Positions 1-8,755 of a stretch of 64,000 nucleotides of DNA are shown piece after piece. The position numbers and the translations under genes were made by a program. Origin of the DNA: Sulfurisoma sp. (GTDB lineage Bacteria > Pseudomonadota > Gammaproteobacteria > Burkholderiales > Rhodocyclaceae). The stretch's first letter is position 1; each line of letters opens with the position of its first letter. A model generated the notes under the pieces. The model did no database searches and had not been told where the DNA came from. It saw only the letters and a program-made list of their open reading frames with translations. The stretch covers positions 29,705 to 93,704 of the forward strand of contig JAUYFI010000081.1 of assembly GCA_030691075.1 (NCBI GenBank). The letters run 5' to 3'.

Positions 1-886
1 TTCGCGCTGCACGATGTCGCGCGCTCGGGCAAACCGCGACGGTACGATACCGACGTCGAAGCGCAACTTTCCGCCCTGGCCTGCTCGGCGCCGCCAACGG
101 GCGCTCGGCGCTGGACGATTGCCTTGCTGGAGCAAGCCGCGCAAGCCCAGGCAGGGATTGGCCCGATCAGTCGCGAGACGGTTCGCCGGTTGCTAAAAAA
201 ACTGCCTCAAGCCGTGGCGCAAGCTGATGTGGTGCATCGGTCGATTGACGGAGGAGTATCGGCAACGGATGTACGATCTGCTTGATCTCTATGCACGTCC
301 GTTCCGGCCTGGAGAGCCCGTGATTTGCCTGGACGAGAAGAGCAAGCAATTGCTCCAGGATTCCCGCACGCCTTTGCCGATCCGTCCGGGAACACCCATG
401 CGGCAAGATTACGAATACGTGCGCGCCGGCACATGCAATCTGTTCGTGGCGGTGGAACCCAAGGGTGGGCGGCGGACAGTCTTGGTCACCGACCGCCGCG
501 CCAAACCCGACTTCGTGGCCTTCGTCCAGTATCTGCTCGAACAGGTCTATGCCACGGCGCGCCGCGTTCGTCTGGTCATGGACAACCTCAATACCCACTT
601 CCGCAAGTGCTTCGAGGATGTGCTTGGGGTCAAGGCGGCGAAAGCGCTGCTGCGTCGCGTCGTCTTTCACTACACCCCGAAACACGCCAGTTGGCTGAAT
701 ATGGCTGAAATCGAAATCGGTATCCTGGATCGCCAGTGTCTGGACCGGCGTTTGCCAAACCGCGCCACACTGGTGACCGAGGTCGACGCCTGGCCGCAGC
801 GCCGAAACGATGACCAACGAAGCATCGCGTGGTCGTTCACTCGGCAGGATGCGGATGAGGGAATGGCGCGGCCATGCCTCCCTTGA
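1..886 (+). pseudogene. IS630 transposase, 5'-truncated by window edge and frameshifted
   Basis: DDE transposase of the IS630 family. The amino-terminal helix-turn-helix part (ending ISRETVRRLLKK) reads in frame 1 from base 1. The catalytic part reads in frame 2, with first Asp in CLDEKS (332-334), second in DNLNTH, and the Glu in WLNMAEIEIG. The two frames meet at a run of seven A's at 195-201; with six A's the protein would read through without a break. This is either an inactivating indel or a slippage site, since frameshifting on A-runs occurs in some IS630 members. The last residues (DEGMARPCLP) do not match the usual carboxyl end, so the 3' end is probably rearranged as well. Confidence 0.8.
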
Positions 887-889
887 TAC
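1..889 (+). mobile_element. IS630-family insertion sequence, partial
   Basis: The left end of the window lies inside an insertion sequence, so its left terminus is not visible. The transposase reading identifies IS630 (Tc1/mariner-like). The right end is blurred. Transposase-like protein continues to about base 835, and the last residues diverge from the usual IS630 carboxyl end. Just beyond, on the other strand, EamA-type transporter sequence begins at about base 890. I infer that the element, or a deletion next to it, truncated that transporter gene. The exact terminal inverted repeat could not be fixed. Confidence 0.75.
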
Positions 890-1342
890 CCTCCTCGCCC
901 GCCAGCCACGACAGCGGCAGGGCGATGACGACCGCCCCCCCCAGTTGGTAGCGCAGCACCTTGGCAGCGGAAGCGCGGGCCAGCGGGGTCGCGCGAACTG
1001 TCACGATGGTCGCGGCCCAGAAGATCGCCGCCAGCAGGCCCAGCGCGTCGCCGATCCAGGTTCCGGCTGCAGCGTTCCAACCCTCGCCGAAGGCGACGGC
1101 GATGCCAGCGAAGGCCGGCAGCACCCCGGCGCCGTGCAGAGGAACACCGCCACGAGCGAGGCGCTGGTGTAGCTCAAGCCCTCGAAAATGCAGATGAACT
1201 CGATCGCGAACAGCGCACCGGCCAGGAGCCCCGGCCTGAACGAACCGTCGCGCCCGGCCAGTGACTGGCCGGGCAATCGCATCCACAAGAACACCAGCAC
1301 GGCGGCGAAGGCGGCGGGGCCGGGGGCGATGCGGGGATTCAT
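837..1342 (-). pseudogene. EamA/DMT-family transporter remnant
   Basis: The reading from ATG 1342 gives a hydrophobic EamA-type segment (GLSYTSASLVAVFLCTAPG). It then switches frame near the C-run at about 1124-1132 and continues as another EamA segment (LGLLAAIFWAATIVTV, then LSWLAGE). The protein therefore needs a frameshift. It also loses its carboxyl half where the IS630 remnant begins, at about 890; the residues after SWLAGE look like non-homologous read-through. The start codon overlaps the stop of the upstream pyruvyl-transferase-like gene (ATGA), so the two were once translationally coupled. A drug or metabolite exporter is the normal role of the family. This copy should be non-functional. 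Confidence 0.7.
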
Positions 1343-2345
1343 TTCGGCATTGTCGCAGGGAAGCCCACGGTGCCGGCGGCGAAGGCCGCGGGATCGAGCG
1401 GCACCGCGGCGGGCGACCAGGTGGCAAGATAGGCCCGCAGCTTCTGCGCGGAACCTGCCTCGCGCTCGAGGCTCAAGGCCGGCACGCCGAAAGCCTCGGC
1501 AACGATGCGCGAGTGCAGGCAGGGCCGATGCAGCCGATGCAGCCGCGGCTGGCCGCGATCAACGCGCAGATGTCCCAGACGTCGAGCGATTCGAAAATTT
1601 CCACGGGCAGGTCAAGCCGCCCCGCGATCTGCCGGTAGGGCTCGAGATCGTCATGCCAAGGCGCGGCGCCGGCACGGAACACCACCACGGGCAGACCAAT
1701 GCGCTCCAGCCCCTCGGCGAAGGTCGCCAGCGTCGCATCGTCGCCGCATTCGGCGGCGAACTGGATGGCGAGATAGTCCGCCCGGGGCCGCAGGCGGGTG
1801 TGGATGCGCTCGCCGAAAAGCTCGGCGAGGCGCGTGACCGGATCGGGCACCAGGGGAGCCGCGATGCCGGCCGCGGCAAGCTGCGCTTGCGTGACGCGGT
1901 CTCGCACCGTCAGGACATCGGCCTCGCGCAGCGCGGCGAACACTTCCTCGCGAAAGGCCGTGTCGCGCGCGGCAAGGCCGACGCCGCCGACCGCATGGAA
2001 CTCGACGCGCGAGCCGGGCGGCAGGCTGTGTTTTCCGACGACGTAGAGCGCCGCTCTGCCCCAGCGCATGACCGACTCGCCGAGCATGTAGGTGGCCTGC
2101 GCCGCATCGCAGTCGAACAATTCGCCGCCGATGTGGATCAGGGTGACTGGCGTCGTAAACGATCCGAGCGCGACGACGCGCTGGCCGCCCCATGACGTCA
2201 AATCGCGCTTCGCCAAGCCCGCAAACGCCGTGTCATCACCGCCGACTTCTGCAACAGCCACATGCGCCAGCAGGATGTCGCCGAGGTTATGGCGATCGAA
2301 GGCGCCGAAGATGACCGGCGACGGGGTCACGCCACGGTCAGACAA
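1339..2345 (-). pseudogene. Polysaccharide pyruvyl transferase family protein, frameshifted
   Basis: The reading from a TTG at 2345 (or GTG at 2330) begins VIFGAFDRHNLGDILLAH. It carries family hallmarks: the HAVGGVGL segment, a VLTVRDRVTQ segment and a VPDPVTRLAELF motif. Near 1511-1524 the frame is lost. The expected ending, beginning CLHSRIVAEAFGVPALSLER, is recovered in another frame and stops at 1339-1341. A 9-bp tandem duplication (1524-1532 and 1533-1541) lies next to the break. The stop overlaps the start of the EamA remnant. The family transfers ketal-pyruvate to sugars or has related roles. The substrate is unknown here, and a sequencing error cannot be excluded. Confidence 0.65.
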
Positions 2346-2460
2346 TTTCGAGCGGCAACACGCCGAATTCGCGGCAGGGGCTGGGACAGAATTCGTAGAT
2401 GGCGCCGCAGAACTGGCAGGGACTTACCGTCCGGCTCAGAACAGCATCGTTCCGAGCCAC
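2338..2460 (-). CDS. Possible 40-residue Cys-rich small protein
   Basis: A short reading from GTG 2460 overlaps the last 25 bases of the phosphate transporter gene. It ends in TGA at 2338-2340, overlapping the TTG start of the pyruvyl-transferase-like gene. The carboxyl part carries CQFCGAIYEFCPSPC, two closely spaced Cys pairs that look like a small zinc knuckle, followed by REFGVLPLEIV. The region would otherwise be an unexplained 90-base gap. No Shine-Dalgarno sequence is evident and the start is uncertain. I do not recognise a named family. Confidence 0.3.
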   Translation of the reverse strand: MARNDAVLSRTVSPCQFCGAIYEFCPSPCREFGVLPLEIV

Positions 2461-3443
2461 CAGGCGATGGCGGCAATCAGCGCGGTAGCGGGAATGGTCA
2501 GAACCCAGGCCAAAACGATGCCGCCGGCAACATTCCAGCGCACGTTGCTGGCACCGTGGGTGGAACCAACGCCGACGATGGCGCCGGTGATGGTGTGCGT
2601 CGTCGACACCGGAATACCCAGCGCCGTGGACATGAAGAGGGTAATGGCGCCACTGGTTTCGGCGGCGAAGCCGCCGACGGGCCTGAGCTTGGTGATCTTC
2701 TGGCCCATGGTCTTGACGATGCGCCAGCCGCCGAACATGGTGCCCAGGCCCATCGCCAGGTAGCAGGACACGATCACCCAGACCGGCACGGAGTCGTCCT
2801 GACCGATGGTACCGGCGCCGATCAGCAGCATCCAGATGATGCCGATGGTCTTCTGCGCGTCGTTGCCGCCGTGGCCGAGGCTGTAGAGCGCGGCGGAGAC
2901 CAGCTGCATGCGGCGGAACAGCTTGTCCACCTTGCGCGGCGTGGTGCGGTTGCAGAGCCAGGCCACGCCCACCATCAGCGCGCTGCCGAGCAGGAAGCCC
3001 AGCGTCGGCGCGATGAAAATGAACAACACGACCTTGCCGACGCCGCCCCAGATCAGGGAAGCGGGGCCGGCCTTGGCCAGCGCGGCGCCGACCAGGCCGC
3101 CGATCAGCGCATGCGACGAGCTCGACGGGATGCCGTGGTACCAAGTGATGATGTTCCAGCCGATGGCGCCGATCAACGCACCGAAGATGACGTAATGATC
3201 GACCATGGCCGGATCGATGGTGCCCTTGCCGATGGTGGCGGCGACCTCGAGCTGAAACACGAAGATGGCGACGACATTGAAGAAGGCGGCCCAGGCCACG
3301 GCCTGGTGCGGCTTGAGTACGCCGGTGGAAACGACGGTGGCGATGGAGTTGGCGGCATCGTGGAAGCCGTTCATGAAGTCGAACGCCAGTGCCAGGAGCA
3401 CCAGCAGGATGACTACCCCGAGGCTGATTTCGAGACCCGACAT
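2436..3443 (-). CDS. pit: PiT-family inorganic phosphate transporter
   Basis: Low-affinity phosphate permease of the inner membrane (335 aa), driven by proton or sodium symport with metal-phosphate or phosphate. Both PiT signature repeats are visible: GFHDAANSIATVVSTGVL near residue 27 and LGHGGNDAQKTIGIIW in the second half. A typical set of long hydrophobic segments surrounds them. It starts 7 bases after the stop of the DUF47 gene, and this pairing with a PhoU-like partner is a recurring operon. Phosphate uptake is assigned by family; substrate specificity within the family (phosphate alone or metal-phosphate) cannot be read from sequence. Confidence 0.93.
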   Translation of the reverse strand: MSGLEISLGVVILLVLLALAFDFMNGFHDAANSIATVVSTGVLKPHQAVAWAAFFNVVAIFVFQLEVAATIGKGTIDPAMVDHYVIFGALIGAIGWNIITWYHGIPSSSSHALIGGLVGAALAKAGPASLIWGGVGKVVLFIFIAPTLGFLLGSALMVGVAWLCNRTTPRKVDKLFRRMQLVSAALYSLGHGGNDAQKTIGIIWMLLIGAGTIGQDDSVPVWVIVSCYLAMGLGTMFGGWRIVKTMGQKITKLRPVGGFAAETSGAITLFMSTALGIPVSTTHTITGAIVGVGSTHGASNVRWNVAGGIVLAWVLTIPATALIAAIAWWLGTMLF

Positions 3444-3450
3444 GGCTGGG

Positions 3451-4089
3451 TCAGGAATTCTCGAGGACGATGCCTTCGATGATGTTGGCCACGTCCTCGC
3501 AGCGGTCGGTAATCAACTCGAGCAACTCGTAGAGCTCCTTGTACTTGATGAGCTGACGGGCGTCCTGCTCCTCGCGGAACAGCTTGGCCATGCCGGTGCG
3601 CATGGCACGGTCGGCGTCGGATTCGAGACGGCTGATCTCCTCGCAGGTCTTGAGGATGGCCGGGCCGTTGTCCATGTTGTCGAGCAGGAACACCGCCGAC
3701 TTCACGCGTTCGCAGCAGGACACGCAGATATCGGCGAGATGACAGGCTTCCTGCGTCAGCTTCTTGACATCGTAGAGGTAGATCGACTGGGCGACATCCT
3801 GAGTCAGATCGAGGATGTCGTCCATGTTCGTGATGAGTTTGTGGATCTCGTCACGATCGAGCGGCGCATTGAAGGTGGTGTGCAGCAGCGCGATGGTGTC
3901 GTGGGTGATCTTGTCGGCCTGGCTCTCGATCTCGTCGATGGCCTTGGCGTGGGCCGCGACGCCATCCTTGTTGTCCACCAGGTCGTCGACCAGGGCCGCC
4001 AATTCGCGCCCCCCCTTCACGATCAGCTCGGCATGAGCGTTGAAGAGGTCGAAAAACTTGCCCTCCCGGGGCATCAATTTTGAGAACAT
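3451..4089 (-). CDS. DUF47 family PhoU-like protein
   Basis: 212-aa all-helical cytoplasmic protein of the DUF47/TIGR00153 family, related to PhoU. The chosen ATG gives the canonical start MFSKLMPREGKFFDLFNAH. Longer readings upstream run into the divergent DUF2863 gene and add non-homologous sequence. The body has acidic metal-binding-type repeats (EIESQADKITHDTI, then CEEISRLESDADRAM), each resembling an E-x3-D-type PhoU motif. It lies immediately upstream of the PiT transporter, which it probably modulates, a role inferred from the conserved pairing. Confidence 0.9.
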   Translation of the reverse strand: MFSKLMPREGKFFDLFNAHAELIVKGGRELAALVDDLVDNKDGVAAHAKAIDEIESQADKITHDTIALLHTTFNAPLDRDEIHKLITNMDDILDLTQDVAQSIYLYDVKKLTQEACHLADICVSCCERVKSAVFLLDNMDNGPAILKTCEEISRLESDADRAMRTGMAKLFREEQDARQLIKYKELYELLELITDRCEDVANIIEGIVLENS

Positions 4090-4186
4090 CGACTGGTCGC
4101 TGCGTGAAAAATAATTGCGCAAGTCTATCAGCTTCCGCGCCGGGTCCGGTGGGGTAAAATGTTGCCCCGCCTCGATGTACCTCGCT

Positions 4187-5350
4187 ATGAAACGCACCCG
4201 CTTCTCCCGCCGCGCCAAGCAGACCCCCGACACGGAACATCTGATCCGCCTCGCCGGCCAGCTCTCGCAATCCGCCAGCCGCCTCGAGGATGCCTTCTGG
4301 GAGGCCCGTCTCGGCAGCCTGGTCGAGCGCCTGCTCGCCGACAACGACGAAGCCGCGCTCAATGCCGCGCTCGATCACCTCTACGGTGCCGGCGGCCGCG
4401 CCTACGACGAACTGGCCGACATGGTCGAGTCCTGCAGCGAGATCCGTCGCGCCGAAACCGCCGACGTCCTGCTGATCGCCGTGCCGGTGCTGGCGTGGTC
4501 GCGCCTGACCATTCCCTCCGGCACCATCGCCGCCGACAATCTCGTCAGCCTGCGGGCGCAGTTGCACGGTCATGTACTGGCGAAGGACGCCAGGCTCGGC
4601 CTGGCCGACTTCCTGTTCAGCCCGGACCAGCTGCCGCAAAGCTACTGCGACACCGCCCATCTCGCCGAAAAGCTGGCCAAGGCCGCGCTGCATGATCGCG
4701 ACCTCAAGCTCGACACGCAACAGATGCCCGAGACGGTCCCCTTCCTTTCCGACACGCGCTACCTGCTCGGCGCCGTCGCCGCGCCGCGCGGCACGCCCCT
4801 GTTCCGCTGGCAAGAAGAGGATGGCAGCCACGCCGACGCCCTCAAGCACTGGCGCGTCCAGGGCGGCGATGCCATCCGCCCGCTGCTGCCCGCCTGCGCC
4901 ATCGAACTTCTGCTGCCGCAGGCCTACCACGCCGCCGCGCGCGAGGCCGACCGCGCCTCGCGCGCCTACTCGCTGCGTGCCGCGGTGGCCTTCCTGCAAA
5001 CCACGCTGAACCTGGCGGCGAGCGATCTGCGCGCCATCGTCGCCCCCTACTACGACCGTGATCTCGAGGAATACCGCATCGGATTCACCAAGTCCAATGC
5101 CAGCGAGGTGATTCACGGCGTCGTCTGGCCGATGCTCGACAACGAGGACGACGGCACCGACACCGCGGCGCAGATCGAGGCCGTGCTGCGCGAGGCCGGC
5201 GTCGGCGAGGTGCTGGTGCTCGACCACCGTTTTCCGCTCGAGTATTGCGACGACTGCGGCGCCCCGCTCTATCCCAATCCCGAGGGTGAGCCGGTACACG
5301 CCGAACTGCCCGAGGAACAGGCCGAGGCCGCCCCGCGCCACCTACACTGA
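4187..5350 (+). CDS. DUF2863 family protein
   Basis: 387-aa protein recognised as DUF2863, a family seen mainly in betaproteobacteria; its function is unknown. The start MKRTRFSRRAKQTPD was chosen because it gives a basic amino end typical of the family. An in-frame ATG further upstream (4115) would add sequence that overlaps the promoter region of the divergent DUF47 gene. The protein is soluble with no membrane segments. Near the carboxyl end, YCDDCGAPLYPNPEGEP contains a CxxC that could form a small zinc site. Its 3' end overlaps that of dadA by 9 bases, tail to tail. Confidence 0.8.
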   Translation: MKRTRFSRRAKQTPDTEHLIRLAGQLSQSASRLEDAFWEARLGSLVERLLADNDEAALNAALDHLYGAGGRAYDELADMVESCSEIRRAETADVLLIAVPVLAWSRLTIPSGTIAADNLVSLRAQLHGHVLAKDARLGLADFLFSPDQLPQSYCDTAHLAEKLAKAALHDRDLKLDTQQMPETVPFLSDTRYLLGAVAAPRGTPLFRWQEEDGSHADALKHWRVQGGDAIRPLLPACAIELLLPQAYHAAAREADRASRAYSLRAAVAFLQTTLNLAASDLRAIVAPYYDRDLEEYRIGFTKSNASEVIHGVVWPMLDNEDDGTDTAAQIEAVLREAGVGEVLVLDHRFPLEYCDDCGAPLYPNPEGEPVHAELPEEQAEAAPRHLH

Positions 5351-6595
5351 GTAGGGCGCCGGGTCGATCGCCGGCTGCTTTCCCGTCAGCAGATCGGCCA
5401 GCAGCGCGCCGGTGCCGCAGGCCATGGTCCAGCCCAGCGTGCCATGGCCGGTATTCACGAAAAGATTGGGAATCCGCGTGCAGCCGACCAGCGGCACGTT
5501 GCCGGGCGTGGCCGGCCGCAGCCCTGCCCACTCGACGACGCCATCGCGGCTCTCGTGGGGACGGGCCCGCGGAAACAGCGCGAAGGCGCGGCGCGCGATG
5601 GCCGCGCAGCGCACTGCGTTTATCGATGTGTCGTAGCCGGTGAATTCCGCCGTTCCGGCCACGCGCAGGCGGCTCCCCAGGCGCGAAAACACCAGCTTGG
5701 CACCGTCGTCGGTCAGGCTCACGCTCGGCGCGATGCTGCCCTCGTCGAGGGGGACGGTGATCGAGTAGCCCTTGGCCGGATAGACCGGAATGGCTATGCC
5801 CAGCGGCCGCAGCAGCAGCGGCGAATAACTGCCGAGGGCCACGACATAAGCATCCGCCACGATGCGCTCGCCGCCGGCCAGGTACACACCGGCGACCCGG
5901 TCGCCGGCCTGGTCCAGCCGCTCGACCGTGGATCCGTAGCGGAACGTGACACCGCGCGCGGCACAGCGCTCCGCCAGCCGCTGCACGAACTGGCAGGCAT
6001 CGCCCGATTCGTCGCCGGCCGTGTAGGTGCCGCCGACGATGGCCACGCTCGATTCGCGCAGCGCCGGCTCGATTTCCAGACACTCCGTCGCACTCTTGAC
6101 ATCGCGCTCGCAGCCGAACTCGCGCATCAGCGCCGCCTGTGGAATGGCCGCCGCGAACTCGCGCGAGTCGGTATAGACATGGAGGATGCCGCGCTCGAGT
6201 TCGTCGTAGTGCAGGTCCAGCTCGCGGCGCAGGGCCTTGAGCCGGGTGCGGCTGTCGAGTGCCAGCGCCAGGATGGCGACGATGTTGGCGCGCGTGCGCG
6301 CGGGGCGGCATTGGCCGAGAAAACGCAGGCCCCACGCCCACTGCGCCGGATCGGCCCGCAGCCGCCACAGCAGCGGCGAGTCCTCGCGCCCCAGCCATTT
6401 GAGGATTTTCAGCGGCGCCCCGGGATTGGCCCAGGGCTCGGCATGGCTGGTCGATATCTGGCCGCCGTTGGCGAAGCTGGTCTCCTGCGCCGCCGCCGGC
6501 TGGCGGTCGATCACCGTCACCTCGTGGCCCGCCTCGGCCAGGTACCAGGCCGAAGCCACGCCGACCAGACCGGCTCCCAAAACCACCACCCGCAT
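5342..6595 (-). CDS. dadA: D-amino acid dehydrogenase
   Basis: 417-aa FAD-dependent dehydrogenase that oxidatively deaminates D-amino acids (classically D-alanine) and passes electrons to the respiratory chain from the membrane face. The dinucleotide-binding motif VVLGAGLVGVASAWYL starts at residue 3, followed by EVTVIDRQ. The carboxyl FAD-contact segment LFVNTGHGTLGWTMA is intact. Length matches the family. The start at 6595 places the glycine-rich motif at the very amino end, as expected; an upstream ATG would add nine residues. It ends tail to tail with DUF2863 and is divergent from msrB. No alanine racemase gene lies beside it here. Confidence 0.92.
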   Translation of the reverse strand: MRVVVLGAGLVGVASAWYLAEAGHEVTVIDRQPAAAQETSFANGGQISTSHAEPWANPGAPLKILKWLGREDSPLLWRLRADPAQWAWGLRFLGQCRPARTRANIVAILALALDSRTRLKALRRELDLHYDELERGILHVYTDSREFAAAIPQAALMREFGCERDVKSATECLEIEPALRESSVAIVGGTYTAGDESGDACQFVQRLAERCAARGVTFRYGSTVERLDQAGDRVAGVYLAGGERIVADAYVVALGSYSPLLLRPLGIAIPVYPAKGYSITVPLDEGSIAPSVSLTDDGAKLVFSRLGSRLRVAGTAEFTGYDTSINAVRCAAIARRAFALFPRARPHESRDGVVEWAGLRPATPGNVPLVGCTRIPNLFVNTGHGTLGWTMACGTGALLADLLTGKQPAIDPAPYSV

Positions 6596-6659
6596 GCTTG
6601 AACTCGCTCCATCCACGCCCATCTAAGACGGACATTCTATCCGGCCAAAGGAAGGCGCC

Positions 6660-7052
6660 ATGCCCAAGATCGACAAGCCCGACGCCGAATGGCGCGCCCA
6701 ACTCAGCGAGATGCAATATCAAGTCGCGCGACAGAAAGACACTGAGCGTGCCTTCTGCGGCGAGTATTGGGACTGCCACGATGCCGGCACCTACCGTTGC
6801 GTGTGCTGTGGCGAGCCGCTGTTTGCCTCCGAGCAAAAGTTCGGCTCGGGCTGTGGCTGGCCCAGCTTCACCGCGCCGCTGCAAGCCGAGGGCATCGCCG
6901 AAGCCGACGACCGCACGCACGGCATGCGCCGCTCCGAGGTGATGTGCTCGCACTGCGGCGCCCACCTCGGCCACGTTTTCCCCGACGGCCCGCCGCCGGC
7001 GGGACTGCGCTACTGCATCAATTCGGCCTCGCTCAGGCTCGACAAAAAGTAG
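6660..7052 (+). CDS. msrB: Peptide-methionine (R)-S-oxide reductase
   Basis: 130-aa MsrB that reduces methionine-R-sulfoxide in proteins. Two zinc-ligating CxxC pairs (CVCCGEPLF and [10 protein letters not shown]), the GSGCGWPSF segment and the catalytic Cys in [10 protein letters not shown] are all present. No signal peptide, so it is cytoplasmic. A good ribosome binding site (AAGGAAG) precedes the ATG. It is the first gene of a short plus-strand series continuing into yciB and bolA. The gene looks complete. Confidence 0.96.
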   Translation: MPKIDKPDAEWRAQLSEMQYQVARQKDTERAFCGEYWDCHDAGTYRCVCCGEPLFASEQKFGSGCGWPSFTAPLQAEGIAEADDRTHGMRRSEVMCSHCGAHLGHVFPDGPPPAGLRYCINSASLRLDKK

Positions 7053-7071
7053 CGCGGTACAATTCGACCCC

Positions 7072-7608
7072 ATGAAATTCCTCTTCGACCTGTTTCCGGT
7101 CATTCTCTTCTTCGTCGCCTACAAGTTCGCCGGCATCTATGTGGCCACCGGCGTCGCCATTGCCGCCACCTTCGCCCAGATCGGCTGGGTCTGGTTCAAG
7201 CACCGCAAGGTCGACACCATGCTCTGGGTCAGCCTCGGCCTGATCACCGTCTTCGGCGGCGCCACGCTGCTGCTGCAAAACCCGACCTTCATCAAATGGA
7301 AGCCGACGGTGCTCTACTGGCTGTTCGCCACGACGCTACTGGTGTCGGCCACGCTGCTCAAGAAAAACCTGATCCGCAAGATGCTCGATGAACAGGTCAC
7401 GCTGCCCGAGCCGATGTGGATCAAGCTGAACCTTTCGTGGGTCACCTTCTTCGCCGCCATGGGCGTGGCCAATCTCTATGTCGCCTTCAATTTCAGCGAG
7501 TCCGACTGGGTGAACTTCAAGCTCTTCGGCGGCATGGGGCTGATGGTCGTCTTCATCGTGATCCAGGGACTGTTCCTCGCCAAGTACGTCGAGGAAAAAC
7601 AGCAGTGA
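7072..7608 (+). CDS. yciB: YciB / septation protein A family membrane protein
   Basis: 178-aa inner-membrane protein with five predicted hydrophobic segments, starting [21 protein letters not shown], the standard opening of the YciB (IspA/IspZ) family. Members affect septation and cell-envelope integrity, and in E. coli YciB interacts with elongation and division proteins. The KWKPTVLYW and [14 protein letters not shown] segments match the family. The stop codon overlaps the GTG start of the BolA gene, indicating translational coupling. Confidence 0.93.
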   Translation: MKFLFDLFPVILFFVAYKFAGIYVATGVAIAATFAQIGWVWFKHRKVDTMLWVSLGLITVFGGATLLLQNPTFIKWKPTVLYWLFATTLLVSATLLKKNLIRKMLDEQVTLPEPMWIKLNLSWVTFFAAMGVANLYVAFNFSESDWVNFKLFGGMGLMVVFIVIQGLFLAKYVEEKQQ

Positions 7609-7868
7609 ACACTGTCGACACCCTGCGCCAGCGCCTGGCCGTACTCGAACCCCAGCAGATCGACATCATCGATGACAGTCACCGCCACGCCGGCCATGCC
7701 GGCGCCCGGGACGGCGGCGGCCACTACCGCCTTTCCATCGTCGCGCCTGTTTTCGCCGGTAAGCGAACCATGGAAAGACACCGCTTGGTGTATGATGCCG
7801 CCGGCGACCTTATGAAGCGGCAGATACATGCCCTCAGCATTACAGCCAAATCCCCCGACGAAATATGA
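7605..7868 (+). CDS. bolA: BolA family transcriptional/Fe-S regulator
   Basis: 87-aa BolA-like protein. The GTG start at 7605 overlaps the yciB stop (GTGA) and gives [21 protein letters not shown], a normal BolA opening. The conserved DDSHRHAGH region, the invariant FxGKRxxxRHR-type loop ([15 protein letters not shown]) and the late HALSI segment are present. BolA proteins pair with monothiol glutaredoxins in Fe-S handling and influence envelope gene expression. No glutaredoxin gene is adjacent. It overlaps by a few bases a possible upstream start of the following isomerase gene. Confidence 0.9.
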   Translation: MNTVDTLRQRLAVLEPQQIDIIDDSHRHAGHAGARDGGGHYRLSIVAPVFAGKRTMERHRLVYDAAGDLMKRQIHALSITAKSPDEI

Positions 7869-7897
7869 CCATTATTTTCCGCCAAGGAATCACACCG

Positions 7898-8686
7898 ATG
7901 AACCGCCTCCTGCAAGCATCTCTCCTCGCTTTCACTCTCGCCGCCGCCCCGGCTTTCGCCACCAAGGACGATGCCAAGGGTTATGCCATCGTCAATGGCA
8001 AGGCCATTCCAAAGGTTCGCGCCGACGCGCTGATCGCTGGCCAGATGGCCCAGGGCCAGCCCGACTCCGAGGGCCTGCGCAATGCAGTCAAGGAAGAACT
8101 GATCCGTCGCGAGGTGCTGGCGCAGGAAGCGCAGAAGAAGGGCATCGACAAGAAGCCCGAGGTGCAGGGCCAACTCGACCTTGCCCGCCAGGGCGTGCTG
8201 GTCGGCGCCTACCTCAACGACTACGTGCGCACCCACCCGGTGACGGACGAGGCGATCAAGAAGGAATACGAAGTCATCAAGAAAGCGCTGGGCGACAAGG
8301 AATACAAGGCCCGCCACGTACTGGTCGAGAATGAGGCCTCGGCCTTGGCCATCATCGAGAAGCTGGGTAAGGGCGAGAAGTTCGACGACCTCGCCAAGCA
8401 GTCGAAGGATCCGGGCTCCAAGGATCGCGGCGGCGACCTCGGCTGGTCCAACCCGGCCTCCTACGTCAAGCCATTCGCCGAGGCTCTGCTGAAACTTGAA
8501 AAGGGCAAGTACACGACCGTTCCGGTCAAGAGTGATTTCGGCTGGCACGTCATCCTGCTTGAGGACACCCGCGAGCTCAAGGCTCCGGTGCTCGACGAAG
8601 TCAAGCCGCAGCTGATGCAGCGCCTGCAGCAGCAGGTGGTCGAGAAGCACATCATGGAACTGCGTTCCAAGGCCAAGGTCGAGTAA
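7898..8686 (+). CDS. Periplasmic parvulin-type peptidyl-prolyl isomerase
   Basis: 262-aa exported foldase. The ATG at 7898, preceded by AAGGAA, gives a clear signal peptide (MNRLLQASLLAFTLAAAPAFA). Then comes a SurA/PpiC-like helical amino domain. One parvulin domain follows, from about residue 135, with KARHVLVENE, FDDLAKQSKDPGSKDRGGDL and FGWHVILLED motifs. It should isomerise prolyl bonds in outer-membrane or periplasmic proteins. A strong terminator follows 20 bases after the stop, so it ends the msrB-yciB-bolA series. Confidence 0.93.
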   Translation: MNRLLQASLLAFTLAAAPAFATKDDAKGYAIVNGKAIPKVRADALIAGQMAQGQPDSEGLRNAVKEELIRREVLAQEAQKKGIDKKPEVQGQLDLARQGVLVGAYLNDYVRTHPVTDEAIKKEYEVIKKALGDKEYKARHVLVENEASALAIIEKLGKGEKFDDLAKQSKDPGSKDRGGDLGWSNPASYVKPFAEALLKLEKGKYTTVPVKSDFGWHVILLEDTRELKAPVLDEVKPQLMQRLQQQVVEKHIMELRSKAKVE

Positions 8687-8705
8687 TCTCAACCGACGCC
8701 CTGGG

Positions 8706-8732
8706 AAAACGGGGGCTGCGGCCCCCGTTTTT
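8706..8732 (+). terminator. Rho-independent terminator
   Basis: Perfect 11-bp stem AAAACGGGGGC / GCCCCCGTTTT with loop TGCG, followed directly by a short T-run, 20 bases after the parvulin stop. Confidence 0.93.
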
Positions 8733-8755
8733 CATGTGCGGCTCTCTCGCCCCGC

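Noticed and set aside
1524..1541. 9-bp tandem duplication as the cause of the frameshift in the pyruvyl-transferase-like gene
   Set aside because: Nine bases do not change the frame; the frame loss is a separate one-base-type event nearby.
2262..3482. Plus-strand open reading of 406 codons opposite the PiT gene
   Set aside because: His/Asp/Gly-rich antisense shadow of the phosphate transporter with no domain.
5085..7103. Long minus-strand open reading of 672 codons overlapping dadA and msrB
   Set aside because: Arg/Gly/Ala-rich shadow of dadA in another frame; it also crosses msrB antisense.
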